NCBI RefSeq assembly: GCF_030296895.1 | Contig: NZ_AP028022.1 | Location: forward strand, 1,302,001-1,366,000 | Source of the DNA: Helicobacter felistomachi | GTDB taxonomy: Bacteria; Campylobacterota; Campylobacteria; Campylobacterales; Helicobacteraceae | DNA length: 64,000 bases | Direction of reading: 5' to 3' | Shown: positions 16,168 to 24,809 of the stretch, in pieces | How the letters are laid out: the number at the start of each line of letters is the position of its first letter | Numbering within the stretch: position 1 is the stretch's first letter | Position numbers and translations under genes: made by a program | Notes under the pieces: model-generated | The model's database searches: none | Seen by the model: only the letters and a program-made list of their open reading frames with translations | What the model was told of the DNA's origin: nothing

Positions 16168-18639
16168 ATGTTGCAAGCCCTACAAGATTTAGACCAAACC
16201 CTACACAAAGTGCGTTTTGCCCACAGCCCGCTTTTCACCCTTAAGGAGAGTCAAGCCAGATTGCTTAAGATTAGAGATGAGATTAGAAAGAGTCAGCCCC
16301 AACTGGGCGGGCAACTACACCTAAACGAAAGCCAAAGCTACCCCGAATTTTTGGCTTTAGGTGTGCTTGAGGTGCGCGAGAACCCCCCAGAGGGGCTAGA
16401 AGAGAGCTTTGAAAAATTCTTCATCCCCAAAGTTACCCCCTTCCCCCCGCCCGCCCTCTATGGCAGCACAGAGAACACGCCTAGATTCTTGCGCGAGGGC
16501 TTGCTGCGCCTTGTTTCCACGATCCCGCTCACGCATTTACAAGTTGTGTTGGTGGACGCTTTGAGTTTAGGTGGGGTGTTTGCGCTGGCACGGCGTTTTT
16601 TAAAGAAGGACCACGATTTCATATACCGCCAAAAAATCTTCACAGAGGGCGATGAAATCAAAGAAGCCTTAAAAGACCTTTATGAATACATGAAGACCAA
16701 TCTACAAGAGAAGTTGGCCGGTTATAAAGATTTCATGGACTACAACCGCTACAACACCGACCGCCTCGAAGTGCGTGCCCTGTTTTTAAGCGGCGTGGAC
16801 GCACTGGATCATGAGAGTCGGGGGTATTTGCAGCATTTGGTGCGCTTTGGGGCGGCTAATGGGGTGCTGTGCTTCATCTACAATTTGAGTGAAAAGGAGG
16901 AGCGCAGCAAAGAGGAGGTGTTTTTGGACCGCTTTTTAGAAAAACACGCCCAAAAATTCGAGAGTGTCCCCACTTTTGAACACCTGCGTTTAAGAGCCCT
17001 GCACGATTCCACGGGCACACACACGGAACATTTAAACGCCTTTGCTAAAGAGGTGGCTAACTACTATGCGAGGCGTAAACAGGTCAAGCGAGAAGTGGGT
17101 ACATTGCAGCAACAAGAGGAATTTTGGAGCAAGAACAGCACACATGTCGTGAGCGTACCCATTGGTTGGGACAAGGATTGCCGCGAAGTGTTGTTTGAAA
17201 TTGGGGGCGATCAAACCCAGCACCACACCTTGGTTTGTGGCCGCAGTGGGAGTGGCAAATCCAATTTTTTAAATGTGTTGATCCAAAACTTAGCCTTTTA
17301 CTACTCCCCCGATGAATTGCGTCTATTCTTACTAGATTACAAAGAGGGCGTGGAGTTTAACGCTTACGCCAACCCGCCCCTAGAGCATGCCCAACTGGTG
17401 AGCGTTCAAGCTTGCGTGTCCTATGGGATCACCTTTTTAGAATGGCTGAATCAAGAGCTAGAGCGGCGCGCTAGGTTGTTTAAGGATTGTGGGGTGAAGG
17501 ATTTTAAAGGCTACCGCCAAACCCACGGGCTGCCTAGATTTGTGGTGATCATCGATGAGTTTCAGGTGTTGTTTATGAATGCTAAAAAGTTAGAGGAGAT
17601 GAAAAACTTGGTGGTGAATCTGCTCAAAAAAGGACGCAGTTATGGGGTACACATGGTCTTTTCCACCCAAACCATGGCTGGGGGCACGATTCCCAAAGAA
17701 ATTTTAGGCCAAATAGGCAACCGCATGGCTTTAGCCGTGAATGATAAAAACGACAGCATATCCGTCTTAGGCAACGATGCCGCAACGCGCCTTGAACCTA
17801 AAAAAGGTCTCTATAGTTTCGTGGGGGAACAAAAAGACGACTCCATGATGGTTTATACAAGCATCCCCTATGCAGCCAACGAAAAACTCCCCGACTTCAT
17901 TATCAAAACCAACAAGGAAGCTAGGGAGCGGGGCATAAAACCCATAAAGGATCGCAAACTCTACAATGGTGAAGAACCCATTTACATGCCCCAAAAACTC
18001 AAGTTACACGGCACAAGTTTGCAGCTGGGCGTGGGCGTGGATTATGAGGGCAGGGAATTTATTTTACCCCTTGAAGAGGGCGATCACTTGCTCTTTGTGG
18101 GCACAGATGAAGCCAAAATCATTTGGCTTAAAATTTTGGCTAAAAATCTGCAAGCACTGGGCAAAAAGCTTTACCACTACAATGCCAGTAAAGCCCTTGC
18201 CAAAATCCAAGATCAATTACAACCCTACGGCATCGCCCCCACCCACACCAACGCCCAAATCTTTGAAGAGAATTTAGAACCCGGCAGCTTTATCCTTATC
18301 GACTCGCTGGATGAGGCGCAGGAGTTATACGAGAAAAAAAGCACAGGACTAGCGCAGTTAAAAGCGTCTTTAAATAGCGCGCGCGACTACGATCACCACT
18401 ACATCGTGATGCTCACCAATCTAAAAAAAATCTCCAGCACTCCCGACCTCAAGGACATCTTAGAAGTCTTTAGACACCGCATTGTCTTTAAAAGCAATCA
18501 AGAAAACCTTGACAAGGCGACCAGTCTAGAGATCAAAGAGAGATTAGAGCGCACCAATGCCCGCTTTTTTGACAAATCCACAGACGCGCACATGGATTTT
18601 AGACCTTATAGTTTCAAGGATTTGGGTAAGGAAAGTTAA
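16168..18639 (+). CDS. FtsK/SpoIIIE (EssC-like) ATPase
   Basis: The 823-residue protein has an N-terminal unknown region (1 to about 330), then an FtsK/SpoIIIE motor: Walker A CGRSGSGKSNF at about residue 357, Walker B FVVIIDEFQ at about 463, sensor-like GVHMVFSTQTM, and GNRMALAVNDKNDS. After about 620 a second, degenerate P-loop module follows (HLLFVGTDEAK, SFILIDSLDEAQEL) that lacks the Walker A lysine pattern. Tandem FtsK modules are the mark of EssC/EccC ATPases that drive WXG100 protein export. No membrane helix is visible here, unlike most EssC proteins, so a separate membrane partner or a cytosolic role must be considered. It closes the cluster, ten bases after the small helical gene. 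Confidence 0.85.
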   Translation: MLQALQDLDQTLHKVRFAHSPLFTLKESQARLLKIRDEIRKSQPQLGGQLHLNESQSYPEFLALGVLEVRENPPEGLEESFEKFFIPKVTPFPPPALYGSTENTPRFLREGLLRLVSTIPLTHLQVVLVDALSLGGVFALARRFLKKDHDFIYRQKIFTEGDEIKEALKDLYEYMKTNLQEKLAGYKDFMDYNRYNTDRLEVRALFLSGVDALDHESRGYLQHLVRFGAANGVLCFIYNLSEKEERSKEEVFLDRFLEKHAQKFESVPTFEHLRLRALHDSTGTHTEHLNAFAKEVANYYARRKQVKREVGTLQQQEEFWSKNSTHVVSVPIGWDKDCREVLFEIGGDQTQHHTLVCGRSGSGKSNFLNVLIQNLAFYYSPDELRLFLLDYKEGVEFNAYANPPLEHAQLVSVQACVSYGITFLEWLNQELERRARLFKDCGVKDFKGYRQTHGLPRFVVIIDEFQVLFMNAKKLEEMKNLVVNLLKKGRSYGVHMVFSTQTMAGGTIPKEILGQIGNRMALAVNDKNDSISVLGNDAATRLEPKKGLYSFVGEQKDDSMMVYTSIPYAANEKLPDFIIKTNKEARERGIKPIKDRKLYNGEEPIYMPQKLKLHGTSLQLGVGVDYEGREFILPLEEGDHLLFVGTDEAKIIWLKILAKNLQALGKKLYHYNASKALAKIQDQLQPYGIAPTHTNAQIFEENLEPGSFILIDSLDEAQELYEKKSTGLAQLKASLNSARDYDHHYIVMLTNLKKISSTPDLKDILEVFRHRIVFKSNQENLDKATSLEIKERLERTNARFFDKSTDAHMDFRPYSFKDLGKES

Positions 18640-18654
18640 AGACTTTTATTGTGC

Positions 18655-18660
18655 TATAGT
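18655..18660 (+). promoter_or_regulatory. -10 box of the thiE-like gene (leaderless arrangement)
   Basis: TGTGC followed by TATAGT, ending eight bases before the ATG at 18668. A transcript from this promoter would begin at or next to the start codon. Confidence 0.45.
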
Positions 18661-18667
18661 GGGCTTT

Positions 18668-19241
18668 ATGTTTGAATCCTACTTCATCACTCCACAAGCT
18701 TGGCAAACTATCAGCTTAAAAGAATTTGAGGGGTGTTTAGCCCAAGTTTTTAGCACCCACGCCCCCAACCGGGCGTGTTTAAGGCAAGTGGCAAGTAGCC
18801 CACCCTTTGCTGCCAGAATGTGTGCCGCTTTTGTACGCCTTTGCGCCGCCTTTCAAGTGATGCCCTACATCAATTGCCAAAACCCCCAAGAAAGCCTAGA
18901 TTGCGCCCTAGAATATGGCTTTAGGGGTGTGCATTTAAAGAGCCACGCTCTAGACTTTGTGCTTAAAATCCCCCAAAATTTACAGAGCTTTTACAGCGCA
19001 CACAGTGTTAAAGAGGTGCAACAAGCCCTAGATTTGGGCGTGCATTTTTGCACTTTAAGCTCGATTTTTGCCACGCCAGACAAACCCCCCTTTGGGCTTA
19101 GATTATTTTAAAGCCCTAAGCCCGACACTTAAGCCCCATATTTTTGCTCTAGGGGGGATCACAACTCGCGAACAGATAGAGCTTGTGAAAAATCTACACA
19201 TTAAGGGCTTTGCGAGCATCCGTTATTTTTTAAACACCTAG
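18668..19241 (+). pseudogene. Thiamine phosphate synthase/TenI-family protein, frameshifted at C6
   Basis: ATG 18668 starts MFESYFITPQAWQ, the beginning of a TMP synthase/TenI-type barrel. VMPYINCQNP and GFRGVHLKSHALD match the second half of the barrel core. At the C6 run 19085-19090 the frame shifts and stops at 19111; with one C fewer it continues as DYFKALSPTLKPHIFALGGITT, the conserved phosphate-binding end, to a stop at 19241 (about 190 residues). The restored product is somewhat shorter than ThiE. It would act in thiamine biosynthesis or be a TenI-like regulator. Frameshift may be phase variation, decay or sequencing error. Confidence 0.65.
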
Positions 19242-19289
19242 AAACCGCTTTAAGTAGGTTTGCCTTAACGCTTTTAATGTTACCTGTGG

Positions 19290-19295
19290 TAAAAT
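19290..19295 (+). promoter_or_regulatory. -10 box (TAAAAT) of the broken outer-membrane protein gene
   Basis: TAAAAT after TGTGG, 40 bases before the ATG at 19335, with an AAAGGAG ribosome site at 19323-19329 in between. Confidence 0.4.
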
Positions 19296-19334
19296 GCACC
19301 GACAACTTTGCTAACCCTAGCAAAAGGAGTCAGA

Positions 19335-21168
19335 ATGCCCCCTCTAAAAACAATCTCAATCTTGGCAATCTTTAACCTTGTTTGCCCCTTGTTGGCTGAA
19401 AATAACGGAGCTTATGGGGCTGTGGGGTTTCAATACTCCAATATCACCCAAAACACGCAAAACAAAGCCCCTAGTTTGACGAACCAGCCCCCCCTTTTTA
19501 ATGTGCTAAACGCCAAACCCACGACTTTACAAGCCCCAAAAGTTCCCCAAAACAAAGTGGGGCAAAGCCTGAAGTAGATTAAGAAAGGAGCTTTTATGAA
19601 TGACAAACTCAAAAACACCTCGGCCAGCCTAGCCGCCGCTTTTTGCTCCCCCTTCCTAGAAGCTGATGTGGAGATAGACAAAGACGGCTTCCAAAGAACG
19701 GATGTCATTTGGTGTTGCGATGCCGATGGCAAATCCTTCCCCAAGCCCCCTCTTGGGCGCGCCCAGATTTTGACCCCACACCGGGCAAAACCCCCTAGCC
19801 AAACCAACCCAAACCCCCACACCGGGCAACACAAGCCAAACCCCCGTGCCAACCGACACGGTAAACCAACAGCCCTCCACAAACACAGCAACCCCCACGC
19901 CCCCTAAAAATGTAAGCATCAACCTACCCCCTGTTTTTGTAAACCCGCTAAATCCGCCCCAAACGCTCCCACCCAAACAACCCCAAAGTGTGCAAAACAC
20001 GCCTCCAAAAATCCCCACATCTCCCATTGCCAATAGACCACAAACGCCCATCATCCCACCACAACCCAAAACCCATTTGCAAACCCTTGTCGATGGAAAC
20101 GGAGTTGTGGCGACCATCACCAATTACAAAACAGAAGAAAAGACCACCATCATAGACAACAAGGGGCAACTCATCACAAGCGTGGAGAGAATCACAAAAA
20201 CCCCTGCCGAGGCTTTTAGCTCTTTGGTCGCGGGGACTAACCAATTCTTTAACTCTGTGGCAAGCAATGCCAATTTCGACCAAAACCTCAAAGATGCCTT
20301 CAACGGCTTTTACAATTTGGCAGCCAGCACCAGTTACGATCTAGTCGGCTTGCAAACACGCCTAGACCAACTCATCGTCCAAGTGGAGCAGTTGCAACAA
20401 AACTTGCTCAACACGCTTTTAAACACTTCTATAAAATCTCCAAGAATAGATGGCTTTGCTGCTCAAGAAAACCCGGCAAACTTAAACCCCCAAAACAGAC
20501 AAGCCAAAGGGCAGGCGATCCAAAACTTAGGCACGCTTTTAGCCTATCTACAAGCCACACAAACCAAGCTCAATGCCTACGCCAAAGAACATCCAAGCCT
20601 GCTAGCCCTCTCAAACTCCCCCCTTGTTGCCATGCAAAGTGGGAGCGTCAACGGGGACTTATACGGCTTTAACACCCAACTGGGCTATAAGCACTTCTTT
20701 GGCAAGAAAAAACGCTTTGGGCTGCGTTACTACGGCAGTTTCAGCTACCAATATGGTAAGCTCACGGGCAAGACCGCCACAGCTCTTAGCAATTTAGTTT
20801 ACGGGGCGGGCATAGACGCGCTCTATAACTTCTATGAGAGTGCCAATGGGCGTTACACTACAGGGCTTTTTGTAGGCTTTATGCTGGCGGGCAGCACATG
20901 GCTTTTAAAAGATGCCAAAGCCTACCAAAGTCTAGGCAACGCACTTAAGGCTGAGGGCTGGCGGGTGCGCCAACACACGACTTATTTCCAAATCCCCTTA
21001 AATGTGGGTTTTAGAAGCAATGTCAGCAAACACCACGGGTTTGAAGTGGGCTTAAGAATCCCCCTAGCCCTAAACAGCTACCTTAAAGCCCAAAAGGACA
21101 CAGAGCTTTTAAACATCAGTTACAAGCGCAATGTTGCGGTCTTTGTGAACTATGTTTACAACTTCTAG
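19335..21168 (+). pseudogene. Hop-type outer-membrane protein, split over three frames
   Basis: Three frames together describe one Helicobacter outer-membrane protein. The first (19335-19577) has a signal peptide (MPPLKTISILAIFNL...LLAE) and ENNGAYGAVGFQYSNITQ, the usual Hop N-terminus. The second (19596-19907) begins behind its own AAAGGAG site and holds an acidic stretch. The third (to 21168) has a proline/threonine-rich linker and the conserved C-terminal half, ending in beta-strands and NYVYNF, the aromatic terminus recognised by the BAM complex. The linker contains a 15-base direct repeat (19774-19788 and 19815-19829). At least two shifts separate the parts, so no full-length porin/adhesin can be made as sequenced. 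Confidence 0.7.
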
Positions 21169-21220
21169 GGGGTTGTCCGTGCTTTGGGGATCAGTGTCCC
21201 CACTCCCACTGACCTTGTGC

Positions 21221-21226
21221 TATACT
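21221..21226 (+). promoter_or_regulatory. -10 box (TATACT) of the lactate permease gene
   Basis: TTGTGC followed by TATACT, 29 bases before the ATG at 21255, with a GCAGGAG ribosome site between. A GGGGA/TCCCC stem at 21186-21201 just upstream may mark the end of the preceding gene but lacks a T run. Confidence 0.45.
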
Positions 21227-21254
21227 TAAGCTCTAATTTTTGCAGGAGTTTTGT

Positions 21255-22910
21255 ATGTGGCATCAGGTTTACGCCCCCATAGATGGCAACATTTGGTTAA
21301 GTGCACTTGTGGCGGTTTTACCCATTGTGCTTTTTTTCGCTTCTTTGATTGTGTTTAAACTTAAGGGGCATATGGCGGCGTTTTTAAGCGTGGCTTTGTC
21401 TGTGGTAATCGCCCTTGTGGTGTATAAAATGCCGGCCGTGATGGTGGCCTCCAGCTTTATTTACGGCTTTCTCTACGGGCTTTGGCCCATTTCGTGGATC
21501 ATCATCGCCGCGATCTTTTTGTATAAACTGAGTGTGAAGTCTGGTTACTTTGAGATTTTAAAGGAGAGCGTGCAGGCCATCACCCCCGATCACCGCATTT
21601 TGGTGATTTTGATTGGGTTTTGCTTTGGGTCGTTTTTAGAAGGGGCGATCGGCTTTGGCGGCCCCGTGGCGATCACGGCGGCGATTTTAGTGGGACTTGG
21701 CTTAAGCCCCTTGTATGCGGCCGGGTTGTGCCTCATTGCCAACACCGCCCCCGTGGCCTTTGGGGCGGTGGGTATTCCCATCACGGCGATGGCCGGAGCT
21801 GTGGGCGTGAGCGCGCTTTCTATCAGTGCCATGGCGGGTAAAATCCTGTTTTTTATCAGCTTGTTAGTGCCTTTTTTCATTGTGTTTTTGATGGACGGGG
21901 TTAGGGGGATTAAAGAAACTTTCCCGGCGGTGTTCGTGGCGGCCTTTAGTTTTGCTTTGGCGCAGTATTTAAGCTCTAACTACCTAGGGCCAGAATTGCC
22001 CGGGATTTTATCGGCGATCGTTTCGCTTATCGCAACTGCTGTGTTTTTGCGCTTTTGGCAACCCAAGCACATTTTTAGAAGCGATGGCAAGGAAGTCGAA
22101 CACGACCACCCCAAACACCACATTTGTAAGGTTTTAGTGGCGTGGGCTCCTTTCATTATCTTGATCGCGACCATTGTGATTTGGACTCAGCCCTGGTTTA
22201 AAGCCCTTTTTGCTAAAGGGGGAGCGTTGGCGTTCTCTAGTTTTTACTTTGAGTTTAGCAGCATCAGCCAAAAGATTTTAAAAAGCGCGCCCTTTGTGTT
22301 TGAAGGCAAGAGTGCGGCTAGCCCTGTGGTCTTTAAACTGCCCTTGATTAACACCGTGGGTACTTCTATTTTAGTGGCCGCGCTCATCAGCATCTTTGTG
22401 CTCCGTGTGAAAGCCAGTGAGGCGATCGAAGTTTTTGGGGACACCTTAAAAGAAATGCGCTACCCTATCTTAACCATCGGGCTCGTCTTAAGCTTTGCTT
22501 TTGTGTCTAATTACAGCGGCATTTCCGCTACTATGGCGCTTGCCTTAACACACACGGGCAAGGCCTTCACTTTCTTCTCGCCCATCATTGGCTGGGTCGG
22601 GGTGTTCTTAACCGGCAGCGACACCAGCTCTAATTTGCTCTTTGGCTCTTTGCAACAACTCACCGCCAATAATCTTAAAATCCCCGAAATCTTAACGCTC
22701 ACCGCCAACACCGTGGGCGGGACTTTAGGTAAGATGATCAGCCCGCAGAGCATCGCCATTGCCTGCGCGGCGGTGGGGCTGGCGGGCAAAGAGTCCGATC
22801 TGTTTAAATTCACGGTCAAATACTCGATCGCCTTTGTGATTGTGATCGGGATCGTGGTGAGCGTGATTGCCTATGGTTTTCCCCAAATCGTGCCAAGCAC
22901 GAATCCTTAA
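21255..22910 (+). CDS. lctP: L-lactate permease
   Basis: ATG 21255 (MWHQVYAPIDGN) is preferred over an in-frame TTG at 21240 because GCAGGAG precedes it. The 551-residue protein has about 13 membrane helices and the LctP family segments GSFLEGAIGFGGPVAITAA, NTAPVAFGAVGIPITAMAG and LTGSDTSSNLLFGSLQ. It imports L-lactate by proton symport; lactate is an important gastric carbon source and chemotactic cue for Helicobacter. H. pylori has a tandem pair of lctP genes followed by lactate-oxidation genes; here only one copy is present, with its own promoter and a convergent neighbour. Confidence 0.92.
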   Translation: MWHQVYAPIDGNIWLSALVAVLPIVLFFASLIVFKLKGHMAAFLSVALSVVIALVVYKMPAVMVASSFIYGFLYGLWPISWIIIAAIFLYKLSVKSGYFEILKESVQAITPDHRILVILIGFCFGSFLEGAIGFGGPVAITAAILVGLGLSPLYAAGLCLIANTAPVAFGAVGIPITAMAGAVGVSALSISAMAGKILFFISLLVPFFIVFLMDGVRGIKETFPAVFVAAFSFALAQYLSSNYLGPELPGILSAIVSLIATAVFLRFWQPKHIFRSDGKEVEHDHPKHHICKVLVAWAPFIILIATIVIWTQPWFKALFAKGGALAFSSFYFEFSSISQKILKSAPFVFEGKSAASPVVFKLPLINTVGTSILVAALISIFVLRVKASEAIEVFGDTLKEMRYPILTIGLVLSFAFVSNYSGISATMALALTHTGKAFTFFSPIIGWVGVFLTGSDTSSNLLFGSLQQLTANNLKIPEILTLTANTVGGTLGKMISPQSIAIACAAVGLAGKESDLFKFTVKYSIAFVIVIGIVVSVIAYGFPQIVPSTNP

Positions 22911-23962
22911 CGGGGCAGGGGGGCGTTTGCACGCTTGCGGCGGGCAAACTCCTTTTCATAAAGGCGCAAAAGCACAATAAAAAAAGCGGTGATTGTAGGG
23001 CCTACGGCAATCCCCCAAAAACCAAACTTGCTAATGCCCGCCAAGATCGAAAAGAAGATCAAAATCTCATTGATTTTTAGGGAAATCTTCAACACCCGGT
23101 GTTTAATGAAGCCAATGAGCCATGGTTTTATGAGGCTGTCGATCGCCCCACCGATGAAAATCACTGAATAAAGGGCGATGATGATGGCTGTGCTTGGGTT
23201 GTGGCGGTAAAGCTCATACAATGAGACCGGCACCCACACCAAAGCCCCGCCCACAATGGGGATGAGCGAAGCTAACCCATATAAAATCCCAAGAGAGAGC
23301 CAATCTAGCCCAAAAAATACGACCAAAGAACCAAAGGCCAAGCCTTGTAAAACAACATTGATGATGGAAGTCAACAAGACCACCCGTAAAATCCCCGCCA
23401 CTTCTCTAAAAATCTCCTTGCTTTGGATTTTCTCAAAGGGAAAAATGTCTAGGATATAGTCGTAAAAGCGTTGTCCGTAAAAGAAACACAAAAAGAGAAA
23501 GACCAAGACCATCGCCGTGTCGCTGGCAAATTTTAGGCTGTATTTACCCAGGCCGCTGCTGAGGTGCAAGACATAAGACATGAAATTTTGTGCCGAGAGG
23601 TTGGAAAGCCATTTATGGGCGTAGGTGCTTAAAGTGGGGAAGCGCTCCAAGTAAAGCAAGAGATCGCTTTTAGACTTGTTGAAGTAGAAGGCGAATTTTT
23701 CTAGGTTTAAGTGGGTGATGAAATCCGTGCTTTGGTAAATTAAAAAATACAAAGGCACAACCAAGAAACTTAAGAGCACCACCACACATAAAAGCGAGCT
23801 GAAAAGGTTACGCATGTAGTGGTCAAAAAACCCTTTGAGCCAAAAAATCGTGACGCAAAGTAAGCCCGCAATCAACAAATCCATTAAAAAATCTTCGTAA
23901 AGATAGAGCATCCAATAAAAGGCAATGGCAAACAAAAGCCAAAAGAAATACACGGGACGCAT
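22907..23962 (-). CDS. AI-2E/UPF0118 family membrane protein
   Basis: The frame opens at 24052, but the ATG at 23962 (MRPVYFFWLLFAIAFYWML) is the better start, because 24006 onward is the divergent dapF gene. The 351-residue protein has eight predicted membrane helices and the family motifs GLASLIPIVGGALVWVPV and ILAGISKFGFWGIAVGPTI. The family was first linked to autoinducer-2 export, but members also move sodium or other solutes; the substrate here is unknown. H. pylori has the same divergent pair with dapF. It is convergent with lctP, overlapping its end by four bases. Confidence 0.85.
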   Translation of the reverse strand: MRPVYFFWLLFAIAFYWMLYLYEDFLMDLLIAGLLCVTIFWLKGFFDHYMRNLFSSLLCVVVLLSFLVVPLYFLIYQSTDFITHLNLEKFAFYFNKSKSDLLLYLERFPTLSTYAHKWLSNLSAQNFMSYVLHLSSGLGKYSLKFASDTAMVLVFLFLCFFYGQRFYDYILDIFPFEKIQSKEIFREVAGILRVVLLTSIINVVLQGLAFGSLVVFFGLDWLSLGILYGLASLIPIVGGALVWVPVSLYELYRHNPSTAIIIALYSVIFIGGAIDSLIKPWLIGFIKHRVLKISLKINEILIFFSILAGISKFGFWGIAVGPTITAFFIVLLRLYEKEFARRKRANAPLPR

Positions 23963-23982
23963 GCCAACTCGCTTTTTTGCTT

Positions 23983-23988
23983 TATAAT
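23983..23988 (+). promoter_or_regulatory. -10 box (TATAAT) of dapF
   Basis: TTTTGCTT followed by TATAAT, 18 bases before the dapF ATG at 24006. It lies between the two divergent starts. Confidence 0.45.
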
Positions 23989-24005
23989 ACCCAAAAAGGC
24001 AAAAC

Positions 24006-24782
24006 ATGCACCTAGAGAAATATTGCGCCAGTGGGAACGATTTTTTAATCACCCACCATTTTAAGCCAAGTAACCGCCAAGCCCTCGCTAAAGAGCTTTG
24101 TAACCGCCATTACGGCTTTGGAGCGGATGGGCTAGTCATACTTTTGCCCCACCCACAACACGCCTACACATGGGAGTTTTACAACGCCGATGGGAGTTTG
24201 GCAAACATGTGTGGCAATGCCAGCCGTTGCGTTGGGCTTTATGCGTATTTGCAAGGGCTCGCCCCCAAAAAGCACAGCTTTTTAAGTGGGGCGGGGGTGA
24301 TTGCCCTAGAAGTGCTAGAAGTTGCACAAAGCGGGGGTGTGGTGCAGAGCAATTTAGGCAGTCCTAAATGGCTAGACACTTTAGACATTGAGGGGCAGGA
24401 GTGGGTTTTAATTAATAGTGGCGTGCCCCACTTAGTGCATTTTGTGGAGCATTTGAGCGAGATCCCTAAAGCAAAAACCCCACAAATGCAAGCCCTGCGC
24501 CAACAATTCAACGCCAATGTCAATGTCGCCTACATCAAAGACCCCCAAACCATCCACTTAGCCACTTATGAGCGGGGCGTGGAGGACATCACGCTGGCTT
24601 GTGGGACGGGCATGGGGGCGGTGTTTTTTGCGGCGCTCAAAAGGGGCGTGGAAAATACAGCGCATTGTATCCCGCCTAGTGGGGAGGTTTTAAGCTTGAG
24701 CTTAGAGGGCACAAGCGTGCTTTTTAGCGGAGCGGTTAAGAGAGTGGGTCCCGTCATTGACTATTGCAACACCCTTTGCTAG
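24006..24782 (+). CDS. dapF: Diaminopimelate epimerase
   Basis: The 258-residue enzyme converts LL- to meso-diaminopimelate, the cross-linking amino acid of peptidoglycan and the lysine precursor. Both catalytic cysteines are present: MCGNASRCVG and LACGTGMGAV. The N-terminal YCASGNDFLI and central VNVAYI strands also fit. Full length. It sits divergently from the AI-2E gene, as in H. pylori, and its stop codon overlaps the -10 box of gltX, so the two are probably transcribed both together and separately. Confidence 0.93.
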   Translation: MHLEKYCASGNDFLITHHFKPSNRQALAKELCNRHYGFGADGLVILLPHPQHAYTWEFYNADGSLANMCGNASRCVGLYAYLQGLAPKKHSFLSGAGVIALEVLEVAQSGGVVQSNLGSPKWLDTLDIEGQEWVLINSGVPHLVHFVEHLSEIPKAKTPQMQALRQQFNANVNVAYIKDPQTIHLATYERGVEDITLACGTGMGAVFFAALKRGVENTAHCIPPSGEVLSLSLEGTSVLFSGAVKRVGPVIDYCNTLC

Positions 24783-24785
24783 AAT
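24780..24785 (+). promoter_or_regulatory. -10 box (TAGAAT) of gltX, overlapping the dapF stop codon
   Basis: TTTGC followed by TAGAAT, the first three bases being the dapF stop. It is 30 bases before the gltX ATG with an AAAGGA ribosome site in between. Confidence 0.45.
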
Positions 24786-24809
24786 TTAAATTTTTCATAA
24801 AGGATCACC

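Noticed and set aside
21186..21201. GGGGA/TCCCC stem as a terminator of the outer-membrane protein gene
   Set aside because: Only five pairs and no T run; too weak to list as a terminator.
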